Position numbers and translations under genes: made by a program. A stretch of 64,000 nucleotides of DNA, from assembly GCA_011369445.1 (NCBI GenBank), contig DRQF01000023.1, positions 1 through 64,000 on the forward strand, read 5' to 3'. Shown in pieces: positions 18,542-28,106 of the stretch; position 1 is the first letter of the stretch, and each line of letters starts with the position of its first letter. This DNA comes from Planctomycetota bacterium (GTDB lineage: Bacteria; Planctomycetota; GCA-002687715; DRQF01). The notes below the pieces were generated by a model that saw only the letters and a list, made by a program, of their open reading frames with translations, searched no databases and was not told where the DNA came from.

Positions 18542-19630
18542 GTGCCGCGATGGCTTCGTCCCAGGGAGGGGTTCTTGCTGCTGCTGGATCGTTATCTCGT
18601 GCGGGAGATGGCCAAGCCTTTCCTCTTGGTCCTGACCCTGCTTTGCCTCGTATTCGCTGCCTACAGCGCCACGGATTTCTTGGGCGACGCGGCGACCGGA
18701 CTGCTCGCGGCCGAGTCGGTGGCGCGCCTCGTCCTGTACAAGACGGCTATCGCGCTGGAGACTCTGCTTCCCCTGTCGCTGTTCATCACGGTCGTCTTCA
18801 GCCTGGGACGATTGGACCGGCGCCGGGAGTTGGTTGCGATGAACGCATGCGGCTACTCGGACGGTCGCATGGCCAGGGGCGCTGCCTTTCTCTTTGTCGT
18901 GGCGGCGCTCGTCACGGCGGTTCTCTCCCTTTGGTTGCGTCCCGCGGCGTACCGATCGATCTACGCTCTCCAGGCCCGAGTCGTGGAAGAACTCACCTTG
19001 GACGATCTCCAAGACTCTCGCTTCTACGAATCCCTGGACGGAAAAGAGGTCTTCTACGTCGGGAAACGGGACGGGACCGACGGAGCCCTCAGCCGCATCT
19101 TTCTGTGGATCGAGCACGATCCCCAACCCCTCGTCGCCGTTGCGCGCAGGGCGAAGCTGTTGCCGGTCACGGACGAAGGGCCCCGCAGGGTCGTCCTCCA
19201 AGATCTTCGGGTCTTCGGGACCCTGGGACGGTTCTCTGGCGTGAGGTCGGGGCGGTTCGTCTGTGATCTCCCCGTTCCCCGAGTTCTGCCCGTCGGGTAC
19301 AAGCGGAAGGCCGCATCCACGAGCCACCTGTTGTCCTCGAGCCGTCCCAAGGACGTGGCCGAGCTCCAGTGGCGATTGACACGTCCCTGGAGCACGCTGC
19401 TCGTCGGGTTCTTGGCGTTCCTTTTCGGCCGATGGCGGGGGCAGAGGTTCTCCGGCATGCTCATGGCCCTGGGCGCCTTCGTCGCCTACTACCAGGTCAG
19501 CATCGTGGCGCGAAACGGGGTCGAGCAGGGGGCGATCGGCGCTGTTCCAGGGCTTTGGTGGGTGGATGGTCTTTTGGCCCTCATCGTGGTTTGGCAGTAC
19601 CGGGTTCGGACCCATTGGGGGCGCACCTGA
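18542..19630 (+). CDS. lptF: LptF-type LPS export permease
   Basis: LLLLDRYLVREMAKPFLLVLTLLCLVFAAYSATDFL...LETLLPLSLFITVVFSLGRLDRRRELVAMNACGYS; start uncertain (GTG 18542 or TTG 18575, the latter behind AGGGAGGGG). Confidence 0.85.
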   Translation: MPRWLRPREGFLLLLDRYLVREMAKPFLLVLTLLCLVFAAYSATDFLGDAATGLLAAESVARLVLYKTAIALETLLPLSLFITVVFSLGRLDRRRELVAMNACGYSDGRMARGAAFLFVVAALVTAVLSLWLRPAAYRSIYALQARVVEELTLDDLQDSRFYESLDGKEVFYVGKRDGTDGALSRIFLWIEHDPQPLVAVARRAKLLPVTDEGPRRVVLQDLRVFGTLGRFSGVRSGRFVCDLPVPRVLPVGYKRKAASTSHLLSSSRPKDVAELQWRLTRPWSTLLVGFLAFLFGRWRGQRFSGMLMALGAFVAYYQVSIVARNGVEQGAIGAVPGLWWVDGLLALIVVWQYRVRTHWGRT

Positions 19631-19679
19631 TGGGGACGGGCGGGAACGCGCTTCCCCCGCGGCCAGGGAGGGAACGATC

Positions 19680-20768
19680 GTGAACACGCTGGATCGCTAC
19701 GTGGGCAGGGCGTTTCTGCGCGGCTTCCTGGTGGTTGGTGCCGTTCTCCTGAGTCTTTTCAGCATTGCTGCCTTGGTCAAGGAGACGGACGATCTGGGGC
19801 GCGGAGGCTACGGGCTCGATGACGCTCTTCTCCAGATTCTTCTCACGACGCCTCGCAGGATCTCCGAGCTGTCTCCCGTGGCGGCCCTGCTCGGCGCCAT
19901 TCTCGGTCTTGGACTCTTGGCGGCTCATCGGGAAATCCTCGTCATTCGAGCGCTCGGGGGAAGCGCGCCCAGGGTCGCGCTGGCTGTCCTCAAGACCGCC
20001 GTTCCGTGCGCCGTGGCTCTCGCCCTGCTCATGGAGTTCATCTCGCCCCCCTTGGAGAAGGCGGCACGGGAGCGCTCGGTGCTGTTCCGATCGGACCGTC
20101 CGAGCCTGAGCACGTCACGGGGGTACTGGTTCCGCGAAGGAACGAGTTTTCTCCGCGTGGAAGACGTGGAGGATCAGACCCACCTTCGAGGCCTCGAGAT
20201 CTACCGTTTCGACGACAAGGGCCGCTTGGTCGAGAACCTCCGAGCGGCGCGGGCCACCCTGGAACTGGAGGAGGCTCGTTGGAGACTGGAGGACGTTCGG
20301 CGCGAGGAGTTCACGGGGCTAACCAGCCAGGTCGAGCACCGGGATACGATGAATTGGGCCTCGAGTTTGGGCGCGGACGAACTGGAACTCATTCTGCAGG
20401 CGCCCGAGACCTTGGCCCCGAGTGAGCTTTTCCGACAGGTGCGGGTGCGTCGAAAACGTGGGCTGGCCGTGGAACGCTACCAACTCGTCCTCTGGAAGAA
20501 GCTGGCGCGTCCCTTCGAGTTCTTGGCGATGCTTCTGCTCTCGTTCCCGTTCATGCTCACGGTGACGCTCGCGGCGGGGTTGGGAAAGCGCTTCGCCCTT
20601 GGGGCTCTTCTGGGCGGACTCGTCTTCCTGTTGGGAAAGGCTTCCGCCTACCTGGGACTACTTCTGCACCTGCCGCCCCAGCTGACGGCCCTGACGCCCC
20701 TGCTCATCGTGCTGGGGCTCACTGGCATCCTGCTGGCGGCTCAGTTCCCCGAGTCCAGGACGGTCTGA
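19680..20768 (+). CDS. lptG: LptG-type LPS export permease
   Basis: GTG start: VNTLDRYVGRAFLRGFLVVGAVLLSLFSIAALVKETDDLG...RRISELSPVAALLGAILGLGLLAAHREILVIRALGGS. Confidence 0.88.
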   Translation: MNTLDRYVGRAFLRGFLVVGAVLLSLFSIAALVKETDDLGRGGYGLDDALLQILLTTPRRISELSPVAALLGAILGLGLLAAHREILVIRALGGSAPRVALAVLKTAVPCAVALALLMEFISPPLEKAARERSVLFRSDRPSLSTSRGYWFREGTSFLRVEDVEDQTHLRGLEIYRFDDKGRLVENLRAARATLELEEARWRLEDVRREEFTGLTSQVEHRDTMNWASSLGADELELILQAPETLAPSELFRQVRVRRKRGLAVERYQLVLWKKLARPFEFLAMLLLSFPFMLTVTLAAGLGKRFALGALLGGLVFLLGKASAYLGLLLHLPPQLTALTPLLIVLGLTGILLAAQFPESRTV

Positions 20769-21706
20769 TCCACCGCCCGCGCGTGACGGATGACCCCGAG
20801 GTCCTCGGCGTCGGCCGCGGCGAAGGATCGGGACTCAGGGTCCCACTTCGACGCGGTCAGAGTGAGTCGCACACCGCCGCGCTCGCGCTCGAGGCGGAGC
20901 CTGTGATACCGTGCGCGACGTTCCTCTCCCTCGAGCCCCATGGCGGAGGCCGAGCCCACCCCGAGACTCCAGACGTCCTCGCCTCGGATTCTCAGGCGCG
21001 ACCGTACCGAGCGATGCGCATGACCGTGAAGAATGAGTTCGACTCCGGTCTTCTCGAGACAGTCCAAAAGCAGCGCGCGATCCTCCAGATCCTTCCGAGG
21101 ACGAACGACTCCGGATTCGGCCGGGTGATGGAGGTAGAGAATGCGAAACAATCCTTCCTTCCCGAGCTCCGAGAGCATCGCTTCCAGACGACGACTCTGC
21201 GGCACGCCGACTCGACCCGCGGCGGAAAACGGGGGCGTGGGGATCGCGGTCGAAAGACCCACGAACGCGAACTCACCACGGACGTCCACGCGGGGGAAAT
21301 GACCCCAGGCAGGCGGTCCTTCCGTCGGTCGAGGGGCCTCGGTCGGCAGATAGGGGGCGAGGCGTCCCAGGCCTTCCTCGTAACTCGAGCGGGCGTAGGC
21401 CTCGTGATTCCCTGGGACCACCAGGACGCGCTCCGGTCCCCCCAGCCGACGGAGGAACGCCGCCGCTTCGGAGAATTCGTCGGGGAGGCCCAAGTGAGTG
21501 AGGTCTCCGGTGACGAGCAAAACGTCCGGCGGTGCGGCCTCGAGATCCTTCCTCAAGGCCGCCAGAACCTCCGGGCGATGTTCGCGCCTTCGACGGAATG
21601 CCCACGACAGGTAGCCAAGAAGGCGCTTGCCCGCCAATTGCCTCCAGCCCAGGCCGGAGAGTCCGGTCAGGTGGAGGTCGGAGGTGTGGGCAATGTCACA
21701 GGCCAT
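20741..21706 (-). CDS. Metallophosphoesterase (calcineurin-like)
   Basis: HTSDLHLTG...DVLLVTGDLTHLGLPDEF...VLVVPGNHEAY...LILHGHAHRSV. ATG 21706. Confidence 0.92.
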   Translation of the reverse strand: MACDIAHTSDLHLTGLSGLGWRQLAGKRLLGYLSWAFRRRREHRPEVLAALRKDLEAAPPDVLLVTGDLTHLGLPDEFSEAAAFLRRLGGPERVLVVPGNHEAYARSSYEEGLGRLAPYLPTEAPRPTEGPPAWGHFPRVDVRGEFAFVGLSTAIPTPPFSAAGRVGVPQSRRLEAMLSELGKEGLFRILYLHHPAESGVVRPRKDLEDRALLLDCLEKTGVELILHGHAHRSVRSRLRIRGEDVWSLGVGSASAMGLEGEERRARYHRLRLERERGGVRLTLTASKWDPESRSFAAADAEDLGVIRHARAVDQTVLDSGN

Positions 21707-21882
21707 GGGGTCTCCCGGGACCCCGGTGGTTCGGTGGGTCCTCGTGAGTATAGAATCGGGCGGAGGGTTGCGCCAATGCGCACCCAAGGAGGACCTTCGC
21801 CATCGCATCCCCGTCGTCCCTACATTCCGAAGCCCACGCGACGAACCGGGTCGGATCCCCTTCGTCGGAGAACGTCATTCCC

Positions 21883-22848
21883 GTGAAGCACATAGGAATG
21901 ATCTCGGGACCGGGCTATCACAACAACCGCGGCGGCCTGAGTCGGATGCGGCGCTTCTTGGCCGGAATTCCGGAATTGAGGCATGAGGAGGTCGCCACCC
22001 CCGTGGACGTGGCAAGGGCGCTTTCCAAGTTCCGCGAAGCCAACGTGCGACTCGTTGTCGTGAACGGTGGGGATGGCACGCTTTCGATGGTCGTCACGGA
22101 GGTGATGCTCCGCCGCGCCGTCGGCGACGCGGCTCCACTCTTGGCCGTCCTCGAGGGTGGGCGAACGAACATGAGCGCGGGGGATTTTGGTTGCCGCGGA
22201 CGTCCTACCCGCGCATTGCGTCGCATCCTCCGTTGGGCCGAACGGCCGGGAGGCGACGGCGACATCGTCGAGCGAGCCGTGATCCGTCTGACGACATCGC
22301 CAGAGTCTCCGAGTCGCTATGGTTTTTTCGTGGGCGGTGGAATCATCTATCACGGTTCCAAGGGATGCTGGACCTTTCGTGAAACGAGCGTCTTGCCCGC
22401 CAGCGAAACGGGGCTGGGGACGGCGCTCGGCGTTGCGGCCATTCTGGGAAAACTGCTCGTCGGCAAGACCCCCTACCCGCCGGTCACGGTGGGCGTCACG
22501 GCTGACGGCGTCGACCTGGGAGCAAGACCATGGGTCGCCCTCTTCGTCACGACGCTCGAGCGCATGGCGCTGGGGATACGGCCTTTCTGGGGAGAGGGCG
22601 ACGGTCCGCTCCGCATCACCGGTGTGCCCGATCCTCCGCGAGGCGTTTTTCTCTCCGCACCCTGGTCGTTGCGGGGGAAACCCTGCCGGTGGACTTCACC
22701 GGAACGAGGCTACACGAGTCTACGAGCTCGCACGGCTGTTCTTACCCACATCGACGGTGTCACGCTGGACGGAGAATTGATCCAGCCCGAGGACGGTCAA
22801 CCCATGAGTCTGGATGCGACCGAGTCCTTGAGATTCGTGAGGACATGA
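21883..22848 (+). CDS. Diacylglycerol/lipid kinase family protein (divergent)
   Basis: ISGPGYHNNRGGLSRM (nucleotide loop), VRLVVVNGGDGTLSMVVTEV (GGDGT motif). Confidence 0.8.
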   Translation: MKHIGMISGPGYHNNRGGLSRMRRFLAGIPELRHEEVATPVDVARALSKFREANVRLVVVNGGDGTLSMVVTEVMLRRAVGDAAPLLAVLEGGRTNMSAGDFGCRGRPTRALRRILRWAERPGGDGDIVERAVIRLTTSPESPSRYGFFVGGGIIYHGSKGCWTFRETSVLPASETGLGTALGVAAILGKLLVGKTPYPPVTVGVTADGVDLGARPWVALFVTTLERMALGIRPFWGEGDGPLRITGVPDPPRGVFLSAPWSLRGKPCRWTSPERGYTSLRARTAVLTHIDGVTLDGELIQPEDGQPMSLDATESLRFVRT

Positions 22849-23819
22849 GGGCTGCCGAGGACGAGCACGACGGCGGGGAGGGGGATCCTCTGGTGGGGTC
22901 GGTCCTCGATGAGTTGCGGAAACCTCTTCCAAGGGGGGTGGAGCCTTTGGTCCGTGCGATTCGCGAGCGATTCGGCGCTTCGCTCGAGGCCGTGGTGTTC
23001 TACGGGTCCGCGCGCCGGGGAGATGATCTGGGTGAGACGTTGGCGGATCTTCTGGTTGTCGTGGACGGTTATCGACGTGCCTACGGCAGATGGGCTCCGG
23101 CTCTCGCGAACGCGCTCCTTCCACCCAACGTTTTCTATCTCGAGGAGCACGGAGGGGGGGACGTTGAGGTGAGAGCCAAGTACGCCCTCGTCTCCAGTCG
23201 CGATCTCATTCGCTATACCGCTTCCCACCGACTCCAGGTCTATTTCTGGGGGCGTTTCGCACAGCCTTGCCGACTGGCGTGGAGACGGGACGAGGAGGCC
23301 GAGGAACGGCTCGCGCGGACCCTCGCAGCAGCCGTGAGAACGTTTCTCGGAGAGACGGCATCTCTCGTGCGAGGCTCACTTCCACCGGAAGAAATCTGGG
23401 CCAAGGGCCTCACAACCTGCTATGGCACCGAGCTGCGGACGGAGGACGAGGGGCGAGCCCGTCGCATCGTGGAGAGCGAGGCCAGTGTTTACCGCGAGCG
23501 GACCGCGGCCGCGCTCAAAGGGAGCGGATGCCAGGGGCTCTCGTGGAACGACGGGCGTGTGGACATCGACCTCTCCACCTGGGCCCGTTTTCGAGGTCGC
23601 ATGCGTTGGCTCGTCCGCAAGCCCCACGGGAAGCTTCTCAACCTTCTCCGTTTGCTGAAGGCCGTGTTCACTTTTGAGGGCGGCGTCGACTATGCCCTGT
23701 GGAAGATTCGTCGCCACAGCGGGGTCGAGGTCGAGGTGTCGGATCGAGTTCGCAGGCACCCCTTGCTCTTTGCGTGGCCGACCCTGTGGAGAATCTATCG
23801 CGCGGGGGGATTCCGGTGA
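22845..23819 (+). CDS. TAM41/Mmp37-like phosphatidate cytidylyltransferase (nucleotidyltransferase superfamily)
   Basis: VVFYGSARRGDDLGETLADLLVVVDGYRRAYGRWAPALANALLPPNVFYLE; VSSRDLIRYTASHRLQVYFWGRFAQPCRL; LAAAVRTFLGETASLVRGSLPPEEIWAKGLTTCYGTELRTEDEGRARRIVESEASVYRERTAAAL, matching the order of recalled TAM41 landmarks. ATG overlaps the upstream stop (ATGA). Confidence 0.65.
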   Translation: MRAAEDEHDGGEGDPLVGSVLDELRKPLPRGVEPLVRAIRERFGASLEAVVFYGSARRGDDLGETLADLLVVVDGYRRAYGRWAPALANALLPPNVFYLEEHGGGDVEVRAKYALVSSRDLIRYTASHRLQVYFWGRFAQPCRLAWRRDEEAEERLARTLAAAVRTFLGETASLVRGSLPPEEIWAKGLTTCYGTELRTEDEGRARRIVESEASVYRERTAAALKGSGCQGLSWNDGRVDIDLSTWARFRGRMRWLVRKPHGKLLNLLRLLKAVFTFEGGVDYALWKIRRHSGVEVEVSDRVRRHPLLFAWPTLWRIYRAGGFR

Positions 23820-24670
23820 GCGCGTCCGAGCGCGCGCTCGTTCTGGCGGGGGAGAGGCCCGAGGGGGATCCCATGGCTACCGCCTTCGGGACGGCGTCGA
23901 AGGTGCTCCTTCCGGTGGCCGGGCGTCCCATGTTGTTCCATGTCCTCGATGCGTTGGCCGGGGCGGATCTCGAACGACCGTTTCTGGTCTCGGCGCTCTG
24001 GGAGCGGCTGCGGGATGAGCCGACCCTCGCCCGCCTCGTTGGCGAGGGTGTGGTCGAGGCCGTCCCCATGGGGCGATCGCCCTGCCTGTCCGCCATGGAG
24101 GCGCTGGACCGGTTGCCGGAAGAAGGCGCCGTCTTCATCACGACGGGCGATCACCCCCTCCTGACGCCCTCGCTGATCGAGGCGTTCCTGGCCCGGGCGC
24201 GGCGGGAAACGGCGGACTTGGTCGTGGGTGTGACGCCATCTGGACCGGTGCTCCAGGCCTTTCCGGGCCGGCGACGCACCGTCTACCGGCTGTCGGACGG
24301 CGGCTTCTGCGGCTGCAACCTCTTTTACCTCAGGGGGAAGCGAGGGCGGCGCGTCATCGATTTCTGGCGGTGCGTGGAATCGCAGCGGAAGAGTCCTCTC
24401 CGGTTGGCGTTCACCATCGGTCCGGGGGCTCTTCTGCGTTACGCTTTCCGACGGCTCAGTTTGAGCCAGGCCTTGGATCACCTCTCCCGGAAGACGGAGG
24501 CGCGGGTGGCTCCCGTGATCTTGGATGAACCCGAGGCCGCCGTGGACGTCGACCGCCCCGAGGACCGGGAATTGGTCGAGGAGATCCTTCGTCGACGAGG
24601 AGCGAATCCTGCCCGTGAAAACGCGACGCCGCATCAAGGTATGGACGCTCACGGGTTACCGCGCGGGTGA
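23816..24670 (+). CDS. MobA-like NTP transferase family protein
   Basis: GTG at 23816 overlaps the upstream stop (GTGA). ALVLAGERPEGDPMATAFGTASKVLLPVAGRPMLFHVLDAL...VFITTGDHPLLTPSLIEAFL. Confidence 0.82.
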   Translation: MSASERALVLAGERPEGDPMATAFGTASKVLLPVAGRPMLFHVLDALAGADLERPFLVSALWERLRDEPTLARLVGEGVVEAVPMGRSPCLSAMEALDRLPEEGAVFITTGDHPLLTPSLIEAFLARARRETADLVVGVTPSGPVLQAFPGRRRTVYRLSDGGFCGCNLFYLRGKRGRRVIDFWRCVESQRKSPLRLAFTIGPGALLRYAFRRLSLSQALDHLSRKTEARVAPVILDEPEAAVDVDRPEDRELVEEILRRRGANPARENATPHQGMDAHGLPRG

Positions 24671-25748
24671 GCGCCAGCAGATCCTCGCTCTGGCGGAAGC
24701 CCTGGGCTTTCCCTTCGAGGAGAAGCTCATCCACCACGGGATCGGGACGGCCGGCGCGAGCCTTCTGCGGAGGGTTTCGCTCGTGGGGATCCCCGCCTCT
24801 GACCGGGCAGCGCTCGCTCCGCCCTTTCCCGATCTTCTGATCGCGGCGGGTGCCAGGAACGAGCCCGCGGCTCGCTGGATTCGCAGACGTTCGCGCGGAG
24901 GGACGAAACTCGTCTTCGTCGGTCGAACCTGGGCGCCTCCCAGCGCCTTCGATCTCGTCGTGACCACGCCCCAATACCGCGTCCCGCCGGCGCCACAGGT
25001 CTTGGAGAACCTGGGAACGTTGCATCGCGTGCGCTCGGATCGTCTCGGCCGGGCTGGAAAGCGGTTTCGCGGAGAGTTCGCTCGGTGTCCCAAGCCGCGT
25101 CTGGGGGTCCTCGTGGGTGGGCCCAGCGGACCCTATGCGTTCGGCGTGCGCGCCGCGAGGCGCCTCGTTCGCGCGGCGGAGGAGGAGGCGCGAAGGCTGG
25201 GTGCGAGCTCGCTTCTCGTCACGACCAGCGCCAGAACTCCTTCGGACGTCGTGACGGTCCTCGAGGAGGAGTTCACGATGCCCGCCTTCGTCCATCGTTG
25301 GCGACGGAATGATCCGGAGAACCCCTACCTCGCCATTCTCGCCGAAAGCGCGGCGTTGCTCGTCACCGGCGATAGCGTGGCGATGATCAGCGAGGCCATT
25401 CAGACGGGAAAGACGGTCCGACTGTTCGATCCGGGCCGTGGGCGATTCTCGATGCGTGCCCCCGACGGCCCTCCCGTCACGGACGCCGAGAAGAACGACT
25501 TTCGCTGGAAAGCCTGGGGCTATGACTTGATGATGCGCCGGGGGCCTCGGAGGCTCTCGAGAGATCTCGCTTTGTTTCACCGTCGGATCATCGGTGCGGG
25601 CCATGCCGGCTGGGTGGGAGACCCTCTCCCGCCGACCCGGCCCGAACCGCCGCGAGATCTCGAGAGGACGGTGGAACGAGTTCGCGCACTCCTGAGGATC
25701 GGAGCTGGCGACGTCCATGAGGAGTTCGGTGTCGCCGCGGAGGCGTGA
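24615..25748 (+). CDS. ELM1 (mitochondrial fission ELM1-like) family protein, probable GT-B-like
   Basis: IKVWTLTGYRAGERQQILALAEALGFPFEEKLI...PDLLIAAGARNEPAARWIRRRSRGGTKLVFVGR...LGVLVGGPSGPYAF...LLVTTSARTPSDV...NPYLAILAESAALLVTGDSVAMISEAIQTGKTVRLF. Start (GTG 24615) approximate. Confidence 0.8.
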   Translation: MKTRRRIKVWTLTGYRAGERQQILALAEALGFPFEEKLIHHGIGTAGASLLRRVSLVGIPASDRAALAPPFPDLLIAAGARNEPAARWIRRRSRGGTKLVFVGRTWAPPSAFDLVVTTPQYRVPPAPQVLENLGTLHRVRSDRLGRAGKRFRGEFARCPKPRLGVLVGGPSGPYAFGVRAARRLVRAAEEEARRLGASSLLVTTSARTPSDVVTVLEEEFTMPAFVHRWRRNDPENPYLAILAESAALLVTGDSVAMISEAIQTGKTVRLFDPGRGRFSMRAPDGPPVTDAEKNDFRWKAWGYDLMMRRGPRRLSRDLALFHRRIIGAGHAGWVGDPLPPTRPEPPRDLERTVERVRALLRIGAGDVHEEFGVAAEA

Positions 25749-25750
25749 AT

Positions 25751-27025
25751 TCAGCGAGAGGGCGCCTCGGCCCCCTCTTCGGCTCTCCACGTGTCCACAT
25801 CCCGCATCCTGAACCCATTTTCGAAGTCCACCACGATGTGTTCCTCGGAGACCGTGGCCGTGTAGTCGAACCAGCGGCGATAGTGCTCGGCCACCCGGGA
25901 CGGGTCCTCGTACTCCTTCGCGATTTTCAGGTGCCGCTTCTTCGGCTTCTTGCCGGCCGCTCGGGCCTTCTCAATCTCGGCCTGGGTGATTTGCTTTCTC
26001 AGACGTTCGGCGGGGGTCCAGACCGTGACGAAGGTGACACGCCGGGCGCATTCGAACAGGTCGTTGGCCTCGTCTCGCTGATGGGTCACGGTCGATCTGA
26101 GGTACGGCCTGAGAAAGTCGTGGTGGAGGAGCATCCGCTCTCGATGGGGCGTATCGGGTTCGAAGATCCGGCTGGCGTTTTTGGGCTCGCCCCAAGCCGA
26201 CCCATCGGGAACACCGATCTTTTCGGCGAGTTCGGGGAGTTCGTTTTGTCGGAGGCGGCGCATGAGCGTCTTTTTTCCCGCGGACGTTGGCCCGCTCACG
26301 ACGAGCAGGTGGTCGATTCGCCGCTTGTGAGCGATGGCCACGAATCGATCCTTGTGCGGTGACTTGAGAACGTCCAGCCGGGCGAAGTGGCCGCGTTGAT
26401 AGACGAGGAGGTTTTCGATGGCCGCTTGGGTCATGTAGAAGCGCTGGATCTCCCTGCGGCCTCGGGTGCCCGATCGGGTTGGAAAGATCACGGGGAGCTT
26501 CGAGATGATGCCGCGGGCCAATCGGGAGATCCCGACCTTGCGTCGATCGTGACTGCCGATCGTGGCCACCTCGAGGATCAACTGCTCGTTTGCACGGCGC
26601 GTGAGGTGGTCGAGGAGTGCGAGCGGATTGCGCATGTGATGGAGGATGTTGAGGCCGAGGATGTAGTCGAAGTCCTCATCCAGGGGTTCCAACTCGATGT
26701 CACGACACTGGAACTCGGCCGGAGAGCCCAGGCACTCTCCCAGCAGACGAGCCTTGCGAACGCTATCTGGGTCGATGTCCAGTCCGACGACGCGGCGGGC
26801 GCCCCTTTTGATCGCTTCGAAGGAGAAAAACCCGAAACAACACCCGATGTCGAGGACGCTCTTTCCGGTCAGGTCGTCCGGGAAGATCAGGTCGGCAGTG
26901 GGAGAGCGGTCATAGCCGCCCGTCGAGAGCCCGTAGGGCAGGTCGACGTTCTGGTAGCGGAAGTCGTGCTCCTGGAGGAGTTGCTCGACATCCTCCCGAC
27001 TCCATGACGATTCCTGTGGACTCAA
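25751..27025 (-). CDS. SAM methyltransferase (CmoB/DUF1698-like) fused to a C-terminal P-loop nucleotide-binding domain
   Basis: N-half: LTGKSVLDIGCCFGFFSFEAIKRGARRVVGLDIDPDSVRKAR...FDYILGLNILHHMRNPLALLDHL. C-half: DHLLVVSGPTSAGKKTLMRRLRQNELPELAEKIG. Confidence 0.8.
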   Translation of the reverse strand: MSPQESSWSREDVEQLLQEHDFRYQNVDLPYGLSTGGYDRSPTADLIFPDDLTGKSVLDIGCCFGFFSFEAIKRGARRVVGLDIDPDSVRKARLLGECLGSPAEFQCRDIELEPLDEDFDYILGLNILHHMRNPLALLDHLTRRANEQLILEVATIGSHDRRKVGISRLARGIISKLPVIFPTRSGTRGRREIQRFYMTQAAIENLLVYQRGHFARLDVLKSPHKDRFVAIAHKRRIDHLLVVSGPTSAGKKTLMRRLRQNELPELAEKIGVPDGSAWGEPKNASRIFEPDTPHRERMLLHHDFLRPYLRSTVTHQRDEANDLFECARRVTFVTVWTPAERLRKQITQAEIEKARAAGKKPKKRHLKIAKEYEDPSRVAEHYRRWFDYTATVSEEHIVVDFENGFRMRDVDTWRAEEGAEAPSR

Positions 27026-27141
27026 CGATCGGCCTCCTCTTCGGGCCCCGCGGTCGGCCGGGCAGGGCTATTTCTATCAAGGAGGCCCGGTGCGGAGAAT
27101 GCCGCGCTTTCGAGGGACTCCGCCAATCGTTATCTAAGGCC

Positions 27142-28077
27142 GTGAGAGAACTCGAGCCCTTGAGCGAACTTCCCCTTTCCCTGTCCCGGGACGACGTTGC
27201 CCGTGCCTTCGAGCCCTTCGTTGGTCGTCGGGTGAAGGTCAAGGACCCGGAGTGGGCGGCTCACATGAAGCGGCGCAAGAAGAAGATTGTCATCAAGGGC
27301 GCCCGTCGCCTCATCACGCGCTGGTTGCCTTCCGGCCAAAGGCGCGAGACGGAGATCGTCGAGGAGTACGATCAGGTTTGGGGGGGGGACACCTACGCAC
27401 GCTATGACCTGGACAGGAAGCCGGACCGTCTGAGTCCTTGGGAGTGGCAAGGCGAACTCATGCTGGCGGCGACGGTGGGAGCCACGCGGTTTCGTCAGGT
27501 CATGCTGGCCGCGGTCATCGAAGCCGTGAGGCCCGGGCGCATCCTCGAAATCGGGTGTGGGAACGGAATCAACCTGTTCTTGGCTGCCGGGCGATTTCCC
27601 GAAGTGGAGTTTCACGGATTGGAATTGACCTCAGTGGGCTACGAGGCCGCCAGGCGACTCCAGAATGACCATGAGACGCTGCCGCGTTCTCTGCAGAAGT
27701 TCGCGCCACAGCCGCCCGCCGATCCCACCGCCCACCGACGTATCCATTTTCACCGCGGGAGTGCGGCGGAGCTTCCCTTCGAAGCGGGTGAGTTCGATCT
27801 CGTCTATACGGTGCTCGCGTTGGAGCAGATGGAGCGGATTCGCCAACAGGCGCTGGCCGAGATGGCCAGAGTGACAGCCGGGCACGCCTTCAACATCGAA
27901 CCCTTTCGTGACGTCAACGCGAAGGGGTGGCCGCGCTGGAACGTCTTCCGCAGGGACTATTTCCGAGGCGCGATCGACGAACTCGAGGGGTTCGGGCTGC
28001 AACCCGTGTGGGCGACGGACGACTATCCCCAGGAATCCTTCCTCAAGACCGCGGCCGTGCTTTCCCGGAGAATCTGA
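27142..28077 (+). CDS. Class I SAM-dependent methyltransferase
   Basis: VRPGRILEIGCGNGINLFLAAGRFPEVEFHGLELTSVGYEAAR...LPFEAGEFDLVYTVLALEQMERIRQQALAEMARV; start uncertain (ORF opens at 27004; GTG 27142 chosen). Confidence 0.78.
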   Translation: MRELEPLSELPLSLSRDDVARAFEPFVGRRVKVKDPEWAAHMKRRKKKIVIKGARRLITRWLPSGQRRETEIVEEYDQVWGGDTYARYDLDRKPDRLSPWEWQGELMLAATVGATRFRQVMLAAVIEAVRPGRILEIGCGNGINLFLAAGRFPEVEFHGLELTSVGYEAARRLQNDHETLPRSLQKFAPQPPADPTAHRRIHFHRGSAAELPFEAGEFDLVYTVLALEQMERIRQQALAEMARVTAGHAFNIEPFRDVNAKGWPRWNVFRRDYFRGAIDELEGFGLQPVWATDDYPQESFLKTAAVLSRRI

Positions 28078-28106
28078 GTCCTCCGAAAGACGCCACGTGA
28101 TTCTCT

